A stretch of 64,000 nt of DNA. Source: Diogma glabrata (Eukaryota; Arthropoda; Insecta; Diptera; Cylindrotomidae). Shown here one piece after another: positions 1 to 12,200 of the stretch (the stretch's first letter is position 1; each line of letters opens with the position of its first letter). The notes under the pieces are model-generated. The model was not told the DNA's origin. It ran no database searches and was given only the letters and a program-made list of their open reading frames with translations. The translations under genes were made by a program, and so were the position numbers. The stretch spans positions 73,429,909 to 73,493,908 of the forward strand of contig OY856186.1 in NCBI GenBank assembly GCA_963693315.1, written 5' to 3'.

Positions 1-9
1 AAAATTTAC

Positions 10-660
10 CAAATTTCTTAACTCTGTGAATTTTTCTGTCAATCAGTGTCGAAACGAAGGGGGGGGAACGGTATGTTTTTGACAATAACTCAAAAACTGT
101 GCATTGCAAAATTCTAAAAAAAATTGCAATGATTTTTAAATTAGGTGCTCTTTCAAATGACACCCCACTTGACCACATTTTAAATAGTGTTTTTACCCCT
201 CCTCATTTCCACCCCCTTAATAAATCTAATTATGAGAATATGACACTTTTATATATTTTTTATTAAAACTGTACTAATTTTTCTATCATTCCAAATACAT
301 TTGAAAATTTTCGATCAGTTAGGTTCGGAGCTAATCGAGTTAAGAAAACACGAAAAAAACGTCATTATTCAGAATTATACAAAAATTGGTGAGGTGTAAA
401 ATTCCAAGATAAATTTTTAAGGAATACTGAAATGAAGCCCTTTCATATGATACCCTACTTGAATCTATAAAAAAATCTATTTTCTCAAACCACTTTAGTT
501 TTATTTGTATTCGTCATTTCATGTGGACAGATTAGTTTTATACGCACCTCAAATTTCAAGTCCATAGCATTTATAGTTTACGAGATAATCGATATAATGT
601 GAAAAACTCGTTTTACTCTCACCAATAGTGTTCCGTATAAAAAACGGAACCCTAAAAATA
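10..660 (+). repeat. Family D dispersed repeat, copy 1
   Basis: The first 250 bp match 3090-3370: TTGACAATAAYTCAAAAACT, GGTGCTCTTTYAAATKAYACC, then a CCACCCCTTWTAAATA-like block (letters Y, K, W mark differences). Noncoding. Confidence 0.6.
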
Positions 661-669
661 CAAATGTAT

Positions 670-1271
670 TGTTACAATTACAGAAAAATCCAGACGATTA
701 CAACTACTTCCAGACAAATCAAATCACAACAAAACACAACAACAAATTAATGAAATGAGCAGTGTTGTTGTATTTCTTAGAACTTGGGTCAACATAAATT
801 TACTTTATGAATCAAATCATCATAACGTAAAATAATCGAATATTCTAGTGTTTTCTCAAGGTTTCTAAGGAGTGACCTCGAATGGTCGAGAACTATGCAG
901 AATTGTATATAAGCAATTTGCCTCTTTTAAAATGAATTAGTTTTATTTTAAACGTGTGAATTAGTTTTTGTTAATAAGTTTAAAGTGTTATTAAGTAGAA
1001 ACAATTTGTGTATTATTTTAAACGTTGTATTACTGGAAATATCTACAATCAACCGTTGGAGTTTCTGAAGCTGTTAAAAGAATGTTCTAGTTAGGAATAT
1101 TATTTGCTGTATTGTTTTCCTGTTGTTGTGGAACAATTGAGGTGCTGAATACTTAATAAAACCTGGTGTTTGTGCTTACTAATCAGTGATCGAACTCTGA
1201 AGAGATTTGGGAATTGCGTTTATCGAACTGAGGGTAAGGCCAATTCGAAGTAAGGTTGGAAAAACGTAACA
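670..1271 (+). mobile_element. Solo LTR of the element 2 family
   Basis: 602 bp similar end to end to the LTR of element 2 but diverged, with TGTTAC start and GTAACA end. It is flanked by the 4-bp duplication GTAT (666-669 and 1272-1275). No internal sequence follows, so it arose by LTR-LTR recombination. Blocks such as AATCAGTGATCGAACTC and AATAATCGAATATTCTA are shared almost unchanged. Confidence 0.88.
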
Positions 1272-1329
1272 GTATTGTATTTTTTTTTAAATATATGTAT
1301 TTTTCCAACTCTGCAAACATGTTGATTTA

Positions 1330-1700
1330 TACGGTCGGGACTGATTATTTTTGAGTGATATTGAATAAAATGGTGCGGGGTCTTCGAAAGACTTGTTTTT
1401 TATAAACTTTATTCTCTGAAATTTGATTTTGATGGAACTTGGTGCATAACTTTTCGACCAGAATCAAAACATTTCTACATCCCAACTTTCGATTATTCAC
1501 TACAGCCTTCGTTATTGAACAAAATGGTAGCGGGTCTGCCGCATAGGTGTTTGTTTTATACTTCAAATACTGATCACCATTTTTTATGAAAAAACTCACG
1601 ACATTTATAAGCTCAATTTATTTCCAGAACAAAATATTTTCAGAATTGGTGGTAATTTAAGTACATACATATATGCATCAGCGTTACCAATAATTTTTGT
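1330..1700 (+). repeat. Family A repeat, degenerate copy
   Basis: Shares the GATATTGAATAAAATGGTG and ACATCCCAACTTTCG blocks and the terminal TATGCATCAGCG with 6655-8240. Confidence 0.65.
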
Positions 1701-4700
1701 AATCACTAGAAAAGAAATTAAAACACAAACTAGAATTGAATCTGAATAAAACAAAAATCTGGTCTCGACACTGGTTGAATGGGTTAAATAGTCAACTTAA
1801 AAATGAAACTCTTTTCACCTTAGTCAGAAAGTTTCGCGGTCTCAATTTGCACAGTAAATTAAATGCCTTTTAACCAGAATTGTAAGCCATCTTAAATTCA
1901 AATATGTACGAAAATGATCAGAACCGTACGCGTATTATTCGAAATATTTTTAGGGTAACACTTTGGTATCAAGTTTAGTATCCGAAATTCTATCGATTTG
2001 ATATTTTTAAACATTTGTATTTATGGGCTTACCTGTTAGATTTAAGAAAAGGAATCAAAAACGTCTCCATTGGAGACCTCAGGACCATAAACATCAACTT
2101 TTTTCTGTACCCGTTAGTTCTGAACTTAATGTCCGAAGTCTTTGAAACAGAAATTTGATAACTTTTGGATAAGAACTATGACGTGGATACCTTACCTTAT
2201 ACCCATAATTATATTGTGGGTAAAAGTGAGAAACCATTTCAACCCATTTGTAAGATAGTAAATTTTAGTAAAATCACAATTCACTTCCCTCCCCCCTCGA
2301 CAACGTCGAACTTACTAAACTTAAAACAAATTTAAATTTATTGAAAGTTTGATAAATTTTTAACGAAAAATATAGCGATTGATCTTATATTCATAACTTT
2401 TTACATTTCATTTGTTGAAAAAGTATCAAAATGTGCTTTTTTAACCACTCATGGAAGATCAAGTTTTTCAAATACTTGGAGGAAGTTAGGGATTAATCGA
2501 TTAACCGGGTAATTTTGGCATAATTTAACTATTTGACTAACCGGGTAATCAACTCGAATAGGATTATCTTTAATTATCATTATGTTATAATAAGATTTAA
2601 AAAATAAATTATTTTTCTTTTACATCATCTCTATGACCCATTCTTTTACAAACCGAACACCTTTCTGACTGACACATTTTTGATTTGAATTTTTTTTTTG
2701 TGGGTTTTAAATCGAAAAAAAAGATATACGTGTTTGAGGATTTTTTTTTTTTGGAAAATATAGCGGTTCTAAATTTCAAGAATTTCGTGATTTTTGGTTT
2801 GAAGAGTTATTTTCAAAAATTCATAACTTCTGTTCTATTAAAGATAAAAACTTCTGTTTTGTTTTATTTTAAAGCTAAAAGATGATTGTTTAAAAAAAAT
2901 AAAATCAAAAAAATATAAATAAATTGCTATTGTTATAAACAAATAAAATGTTCAAATCGATCTTTAGTCATTATTATTATTAAAAAATAGGACTTTTTTA
3001 ATAATGATTCAAAAACTGTGCACAGCAAAATGTGCACACCCTTCCACTAAACAGAAATAAAATTATTTGAGACTCCGCTATATTTTTCGTTAAGAGTTTA
3101 TCAAATTTCCTGTCTCTATGATTTTTTTCAAATTTTTTTGTCAACCACCGACAAAGCTTAGGGTGGGGGCGGTCAACTTTAAGTTGCACTTTATTGACAA
3201 TAATTCAAAAACTTCATCGCAAAATTCTAAAAAAAAAGTTGTAGTGTTTCTTAATTTTGGTGCTCTTTTAAATTATACCCCACTTGACCGGGTTTTAAAT
3301 GATGGTTTTACACCTTCTCATTCCCACCCCTTTTATAAATATAATTTTTAGTATTTGACACTTTTTTATATTTTACAATTTTCGGGTTAAAGAAATATTT
3401 AGTCTGTAGAAAACTAATTTTGCACAAATTGCAATTAGTTTTCAATTCAATTATCACAATAAGCACCCAAATACTTTCTGTATGAATGTGTTCAACGATT
3501 TGTTTTAATTTTTATTTTTAAAAATCACCAAAAAGATAGATATATCAATGTTTTCAATAATCATATTTTAAACTCAACATAAAACAAATATTATATTATA
3601 TTATTTAAAAACATTTCTTTCCTTTTTACTTGAAAAATAATATTAATAATGAAACAATATTATTAAAGTAATAATAATAATAAAATAAAAACGAAAATTA
3701 TATTAATACATTTTTAATGCTTTGGTTGAGAAAAAAAATTTAGAAATTAAATAAAAATGAAATTTTGTATTTACAATTCATTATAAAAATAATAAACAAA
3801 AAAAACTTATTATTTTATTTTAGTCATTAGAATATTGATTAACTAAATTTAAATTCAAAAAATGAGATAATTATAATAATTATATTTTAATAATTAAAAA
3901 AAAATAAATAAGTAAATAATGATATAATTTGTATACTTAAAATAGCGAAAGATAGTTATTCTATTAAATTATTTTAAAATATTTTAAAATTTTTCAGTCA
4001 CAATTCTATTAATTTATCTTTCGTTGTTTGTTTATTAATTTATGTATGTAATTCTTAAACAAATTATTTAATATACACATATATATATTAGATATATGTT
4101 TGGAGAGATAAATAGGATATATTTTACTGTATTTATACAAGCCTTATTTATTTGTTGATTATTGATTTTATATATTTTTATTTTAACAATTTATTTTAAT
4201 AATCAATTGGAATGCAATTTTATAATATTGTCATTTCAATGTTATAAATAAAATGGAATGAGGAATAAAATATAAATATATTTAACTACTGAAATGAAAA
4301 ATTATGATAACTTCTAAGAATAGAAAAAAATTTAAGTCAATATAGTTTGTTATATAAGTACGATTTGTTCACTATAAAAATAATAATTTATGTTTATCAA
4401 AGAAGTTGCATTTGTTTTTTATCGTATATATTTTTTATCTTATTCTCATTGTTTTTACTTTTATGATTAAAAAGAATTTTAAACTAATTTGTTGGTAATT
4501 TAAAAAAATCTATAAAAATATTAATATCTATTATATACTTATTACCTTATACTATTCCTGATCCAGTTTATTGTAAATGATTACAATTTTTCTATTATTA
4601 TAAATTATAATTGCAATACAAGTTGAAAATAATGGATGTAGTTGTTTGCATTTTTGTGTGTATGATGTTAAATTTTATAATTTTAACCTATAACGAATGC

Positions 4701-5450
4701 CTATAAACAGGTTGATACGCAAACGCAGAAAGATATAATTTATCGTATAATTTTAAGTGGGAATTAAATGAAACGATCATAATCCAGCAAAATTAAATAC
4801 GGTAAATTTGTTTGTTTGTAAGCAGGCAATATTATAAAATTATTTGAAAATATTGTTTTTCCCAATGTATTAACTCAATTGTTAATCTATACCTTGGGGT
4901 CACCATAATTTATTTTTGTCAAACATAATATTTGCTCAATATAGCACATTTTTGACTAACTATTACTATTATACTGTAATGGACGTGATTGTGTTTTTAG
5001 CTTCTGCCAACAACGGCAGTATTTTTAATGACTGTAAAAATTATTAAAAAAATAGAGCAAGTAAGAGCTTCGAATAGAAAAATGGATATAACTAAAAAAA
5101 CGTCACAAAATAAACATGTGACAACTATTTTATAACAAAAAAACTATGAATCCCAGCAAAAACATACATATCTAGTCACCAATTTCAACCGAAATAAAAA
5201 CAAAACCGAGAAAGAATATATATTAATTCAAATCAATCTCTCCAAACCTCCTTACAAACTAAGCAAACAACAATTAATCTTTACACATTACTATCATTTA
5301 CATTAATTTAAAAATAATAATAATGTAAAAATTGAAAAATAAAAATCGTATGACTTGCTTTTTTGTTTGTTTGCTTTAAAAATATGTAGATGATGTATAT
5401 ACAAAAAAAAATATTTATATTCTTCTCTACAGATTCGTTTCAGTTAAATC
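1701..5450. other. AT-rich DNA downstream of DCLK, no gene seen
   Basis: Apart from the family D copy at 3090-3370, this stretch is strongly AT-rich (long runs of A and T around 2680-2900 and 3560-4500). The part next to 5451 is presumably the DCLK 3'UTR, and several TTTATT sequences (AATAAA on the minus strand) could serve as poly(A) signals. I cannot pick one. Confidence 0.4.
3090..3370 (+). repeat. Family D dispersed repeat, copy 2
   Basis: Parallel to 10-260. The short ORF across it is a by-product of the repeat, not a gene. Confidence 0.6.
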
Positions 5451-6235
5451 TCATCTATATTCTATATTCTCATCACCAAGAACCCAAAAATGATCTAAAA
5501 TATCTTCACTTGAAAACCGTAATTCAGGATCAGATTGTAGCATATTTATAATTAAATCACGTACACCATCACCAACATCATTCCAATATGGTTCAGGAAA
5601 CTCATATAATCCTGATAAAATCGCATCAAATAATGGTTCTTGTTCATTATCCGGTGCTGCAAATGGTGGAAAACCACATAGTAATATATATAAAATAATA
5701 CCAGCTGCCCAAACATCAATTTTTAAACCGTAACCAGTTTCCATTAAGATTTCTGGTGCAACATATGTCGGTGTACCACATACGGTTAATAATGGTTCAG
5801 TTACTTCGCATGCCAATCCAAAATCACCTAACTTCAATTGCGTCACCAAACCATTTTCATCCATTTCCACCAAAAGATTTTCAGGTTTTATATCACGATG
5901 AACAATACCCAGGGAATGGATATATGACATAGCACTCGCTAAATGCCTAATCATAATTCGTGATTGATCTTCCGTAAAACGACTTACTTGTGTTATTGCA
6001 TCAAATAAATCACCACCGGTAACTAATTCTAACACCAAACACGTATATTTTGCTGTATCTATATCTGAATACAATGTCATTATTTGTGGATGATTTAATT
6101 TTTTCATAACCCGAACTTCTGCATCAATATAATGCTCTTTACCACGACATTTTGCTTTATCAATTATTTTCAACGCATAATCTTTTCCAGTTAGTTTTTC
6201 TTTAATTTTTAACACAACTGCAAAATTTCCATCAC
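5451..6235 (-). CDS. DCLK: DCLK coding exon 5: kinase catalytic domain and stop
   Basis: Single exon carrying residues 329 (part) to 589. It holds ALKIIDK (Lys351), HRDIKPEN (Asp443), KLGDFG (Asp466), [29 protein letters not shown] and the C-lobe motif [12 protein letters not shown]. The acceptor is AAATTTCAG at 6236-6244. No calmodulin-binding tail follows: the frame ends nine residues after the C-lobe helix. The proline usual in the DHPW motif is Phe here, which is unlikely to affect catalysis. Confidence 0.95.
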
Positions 6236-9200
6236 CTGAAATTTAAGAGAAAACATAAAATTTAATACGTGGTTAAACGATTGACAAATTTTATTGTTTT
6301 TTTTATAAGTATGATAAAATAAATAGGTCATAATAATTAACATGAAATTAATAAAAATTGATATACACGTATCACAAACACTGTGATGTTTGTATATGTC
6401 CATAATTAAAATAGCAATTACGTAAGCTCAGTTACATGAAATATTTAATAGAATCTAATTATTCTTTGCTCTGGTTATTCATATATTATAAGCATTTTAC
6501 TATCATAAGGTAATCAAACTTCAGACTATGGTTAAACATAAGCTAATAAAATTTAGGTACAAAGAAGATAATTTATACTGGTGATCTGTCTGTGGTGAAT
6601 GACTTAAACGAATAACTTCAATGAACGAGAACGGGTCGTTTATCCAGTAAAAGCTAAATAGTCAATAAAAATTTTGGTGTACGTCTGTGTGTGCGCGGGT
6701 GGTTGGGTGGGTGGGTGTTTGTACTTTCAGCATAGGATCTTGATGAAACTTTGGCAAATGATACAGGTTCATATGAAAATGGAAGATCTGGATTAATTTT
6801 AAATTTGGACAAAATGGCGGGGGTCTCCCGAACACCTCTAAGTTTAAATCTTGAATAACTTCTAATCCCGGACTATGATCTTACTGAAACTTAGTATATA
6901 AGGTTTTAGTACAGTTTTCAATATTTCTGCTTACCAACTTCCGGTTTGTCGCTTCCGGTTAAAAAGTTTTTTTCCAGGTGTTTATCCCTACTGTAGCCTA
7001 CAATTACCGATCGATTTTCATGGAACGTTGGTAAAAGCTTTCAAGTAACATGAGAAAGGTTTTATCAGCTTTTGGAGTACATAGGATAGAGGGTTTGGGG
7101 GTCCACCATACAACAGGTGCTTTTTTCCACAATGTTTTTATGTTTGTTGGGAGCATAAAACATTCATTCGTAAATGAATTTTGATGACACTTTGGAAAAA
7201 AATGCAAACATGTATCGCAAGGAACTGATCAGTTTTTAAGCGATATTGAACAAAACGGTGTGGGGTCCCTGGAGCATCTGTTTCTTTGAAAGCTCTATAA
7301 CATCTGTACCTGATAATCAAATTGAATGAAACTTGGTACATGAGCATTTAGTACGGTTCACAATAGTTCTACATCCCAACTTCCGGTTTTTCACTTCCAG
7401 TAAAATTTTTTTTTGTACTTTTTTGAAGTTTTTTCAGTGTCTTTATGCACACTACAGCCTACAATAATGAAGTGGTTATGATGAAACTTATGAAAAAGGT
7501 TCCAATTAGTGTGAGAAGATAGTTATCATCTTTTGGGACACATTGATCAAAGTGGCGGGGGGCCTACCATACATCTGCTGACGTTTCACACTTTGTTTTT
7601 AAAGTTTGTTGGAAGCATACAAACTTCATTTATTAATCAATTTGAATGACACTTTATAAAAAGATGAAGACTTAAATGACAAAGAACTGATTAGTTTTTG
7701 GACAATATTGGGATAAGTGGTGGGGGTCCTCCCGTACACCTGTTTATTGTTTCAATGTTTTTTGGAAGCATACAACATTCGTTCGTTAAGTAGTTTTGAA
7801 GACACATCGCAAAAAGATGCAAATATGTATGGCAAGGAACTGATTAGTTTTTTTAGCGATAGTAAACAAAGTGGTAGGGGGTCCTCCAAGCACCTGTTAT
7901 TTTGGAAGCTCAATAATATCTGTACCTGATAATCGAATTGGATGAATTTTGGTACATAAATATTTAGTACGGTTCACAACAGTTCTGCACCCTAACTTCC
8001 GGTTTGTCACTTCCGGTTAAACTTATTTTTTTACTTTTTCTCGTACAACAGAATTTATGTTTGTTGGGATACTACTGCTTTCTTTAATATTTTTATAATT
8101 AGAACTACGAAGCCTATAACATTGGTTAGCTTTTAATTAAAGTATTTGATGGACATTAGCTCATTATATATCCAGAACACTATGTTTCCAGAGCTGTGGT
8201 GAAGTCAGCCTATGCATCAGCGTCACAATATTTTTTTTATGTGGAATGACATTTTCATTTTTTGGGCACGACTAATTCTGGTGCTCAGATTTATTTTTAT
8301 TAGGTTTAGAACTAATCCCTGAAGCAACTAGCGGGATGGGGGTGTGACCTTACGGTTCACACCAAGAACTTCCTGTAAAGTTAAAAACTAACTAGTTGCC
8401 AAGACCGCTGGATAAGGTATACTGACACATCATGCTTTCTAGAACATAAATCCAAGTAAAAAGCAAAAATAAAAATTACAAAATATTGGTTTCTTGGAAA
8501 TTGCCCAAACATGATTAACATTATTTTCTCAAACATGAAGAGCTCTATATTAGCCTAAAAAAATAAGATATAAATTGCTTAAAAATTCAGTTTTAGGATT
8601 TATAGTAACATCAATACGCTTGACCAATGCAGTAACTAGCATAAGCAAAATGAATAAACACAGTTTGTCCAAAAAGTTGATTCTGCATTTTACTATCCAT
8701 TTTAACAATTTGGCTATCATTTCTATTTTAAGTTTATTTCATATGTCACTGTTATGTAGAGCATGATAACAAATAAAGTTTAGATAACTTTAGAATCAAT
8801 CCACTACTTTGATTCAAGCGTTAAAAAAATTAAAACTCAATTATAATCGATTACATTAGACACCAATATTTCTCTTGCACTGAGACGGCTTAAAAGTAAA
8901 ACGAATCTTTGTTTTTAAAAATTTGATGCCAGCTGTTTTTTCTAGGAAAATGTTATACCTTGTACTTTCGCTCTAATAGAAAAGTCATGATAATGATATG
9001 GGAGCAAACCAAGGGATCGACATTTATTGACTGCCTTTGCTCTTGATATAATTTACCTTACAATAACTTTGATGACAGTCTTACGAATAATAATAATATT
9101 CATAGTTGTCATGGCAAAATTACTAGAGTTGATCAATTTTTCAGATGCGAAATTAAGAGAATTATAATTAAGAGAATAATAAAACAGTTGGTAAAATTTC

Positions 9201-12200
9201 ATCAAACTACTCAAAGAGTACGGATTTCGGAGTATTTGTGGTAGAGGATCGTTCATTTTGGTTTTTTGTAGAATATTTCATTTGACAGAAGTGTCCACTG
9301 TCCAGTATGTTTATCTAATCACCTCGCCCTGATAATAACTGATAAACTTTATACAGTTGGATTTGTCTTAGTGGTTCGAAACCAAAATGGGGCAGTAGAT
9401 GTAGTATTTTCGGCATAGGTCCTTCCACAAGGCCGAACCGAATGATAGAGATGTTAATAAAAAGCAAGCACCTGAACAAACATGCCTTCCTAGTTTCTCT
9501 TGGTGTTCAGGATACCACTCCATCAGGAGAATCACCAACAATCCAATGTCATGCCTCACCCCTGCGCACCTATGAATGGTTCCGTGGTTCTCCGACAAAA
9601 CAATGGTTTCCCGACGTTAAATCCCTCCAAAACTATATAAATGGAAAAGGCTAGACTGGAAGGAAAAAAAACTTTAATTGAAACAAGACTAGGGAGAATT
9701 GCGGAGCATATCTCATATCAGTAACAGGGAAGGGAAACACGGGAAAATAACAAAGTCTGCCAGTTATTAAAAGGGAAGCGAAAACGTCGGTTTAAGCGGT
9801 GTTCAATTCAAAACAACTCGCCAGCTCTGCTTGTTAGATAACGGTCATTCCACGTTTTTCTTAGATAACGGTGACCATGCTAAACTAACTAAGATAGAGT
9901 TTTGGTAACCTCTTAATTGCTACTTCTAAAGCCCTTTCGAGTGCTTACCTAACTTCCAGACGTTCTTTAGTTTCACGTTGGATGCCTAGCGTGATACTCG
10001 AACCTGAAATTAAGAGACTCACGCTCTACCAATTGAACTAGTCAGCCAATGAGGAAGGCTAAATTTTGATATTTAGAAACTGTTAGATACATAATTATAA
10101 TACATAACCATACAATTAAAAATATGTATGAGTATGAACCCGCACAGTAACAGAATTTAAAATGACCAATTTCGCTGTTATTAGACAATCATAGACCTTC
10201 GAAATTCATTGATATAAAAACCGAGATTTAAATTTAACAGATTGTTGTATTAAGATTTAAGTCATCTAAAGCGAACTTCCAAAATTCTACGTGCACTCTA
10301 GTGGTACCTAAGTAATGTTTAAAATGGGTAGTGGAAAGGATAGTGTAGAAATACTGCCTATCCTTTATAATACTGTACATCACGGCGAATTATTGACCCA
10401 TTAAAAACAATGCAACACAAGCGTATATACTCCATATTAATGACTGTTTTAAAATTATATCGTTTAAATCATGCATTTGAAGCTCAGCAGTTTGATGCTC
10501 TAGAGTTTTAAAGTGTCAATAATATGCTGAATTGCTATAATAATATTGATGAGCACTCGCCGTGCGTGGGTAGGAAGAGGTAATCAATTTCTTGGGCATT
10601 ATTATTCCAGAAACTAAGATGACGAGGAACAATCCATGAAAAGAATACACTCCTTAATACTAAGGATAATTAAGGATTAATAAGGATAATTTAAAATTAG
10701 TTCTCCCATAGAATGTCGCGCGAAACGTCGTCGACTATCAATCAAGATGAGGATATGCACGTTAGGAATTCGCTATCAAAACATATCGATCATCAATGTT
10801 TATGCACCATCGGAAGTAGGGAAGTGCAAATTTACTGAAATATTTACTTGCCGGTAAACGGTAAAAATTTTGTCACTTTACAGTGTTACAAGGGCGAAAT
10901 GAAGAAGTGGTTAAGACGACAACATCGCTTACAATAAAGTGTAACAATGAAGAAGGTTTACACTTAAACGGGTGATCGCTTGGGAACAACAACAGAAAAA
11001 TATGAAATATGATTGAACTCGTTGAAGCAAGAATAACTCCCACCGGTATTTTTGTTTTATTTTTTATCAATTAATTCAGTCACAAATTGATTCTTGAAAC
11101 GAACACTGGGAGGAACAATCTGGAAAACAAGAAATATCAGCCATTGCCTATAGTGCCCGGACACGAATAGGAAACTGGAAAATCAGAACACTGACTGAGA
11201 TGGTAATGGAACAATTTAAGATATTAGGACTCAGCGAAGTATGATGGAAAATAGTGGTGACTCATATAACGTTCTTAATTATCTAATGTTCTCTGGAAAG
11301 TCCAACACACATGAACAAGGCGTAGGAATATTTATAACACCAATAGCTAAACAGCACTACTTGCATGGAAACTAATAAATAGCAGAATTACCACAGTCCG
11401 ATTTTAATCGAAAATCATAAGTACAACCATCATAGAGTGCTATGCACCTTCTGAAAAAGCAAATAAAAAAACAGAAGACATCTAGCGCACATCGAAGCGA
11501 CCTTAAAATTGTTCAAGAAGACTTCAATGCAAAAATTGAAGCCGATAACACCGGAGTGGAATCAATCATGGGCAAGTTTGCGCTTGAATCAACTCGGAAC
11601 AATAATGGAGTTAGACTCATCGACTGTTGCATCACAAACCAGCTATTATAGGAAGCAGCCAATTCCCACACAAATGCACTTGGACTTCACATGATGGGAA
11701 GATATTTTCTCAAAACGTTATAATAGTTCGTATAAAGTTCAAGCGCCGGATAAAGGCATAATAAAGGAAATTTTCAAACATCCTATAGTAAATTATTTTC
11801 GACTGTACCGAACAAATTTCAATACAGTTCCAACACCGAATTATCGAAATTTTTATTTTTTGTATTGAACTGCACCCAAAAGACTACAAAATTCGATAAT
11901 TCGGTGTTGGAACTTATTCGGTACAGTCGAAAAGAATTCACTAATAGTGATAATTTTAGGAACGCGATAATAAAACCAGCGAACGTATACAGGTAAGAAT
12001 CAACGTTAATGCCACATACGGAATTTATTCGCACGCTTAAAACTTCTGCGGTCAAAATATCTATCGCAGCCGAGGAAACTGAGACTTTATAAAAAATTAA
12101 TGCAACCTGCACTAACCTTTGGAAGTGAAAGTTGTACAAAAACTACAAACGATTGTAAAAGAATCGAAACATTCGAAATGAATGTTGCATACGAACGTCA

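Noticed and set aside
11819..12139. 106-residue minus-strand ORF with hydrophobic stretches
   Set aside because: It runs across a MITE-like palindrome (11796-11933), so its sequence is partly repeat-derived; no family motif.
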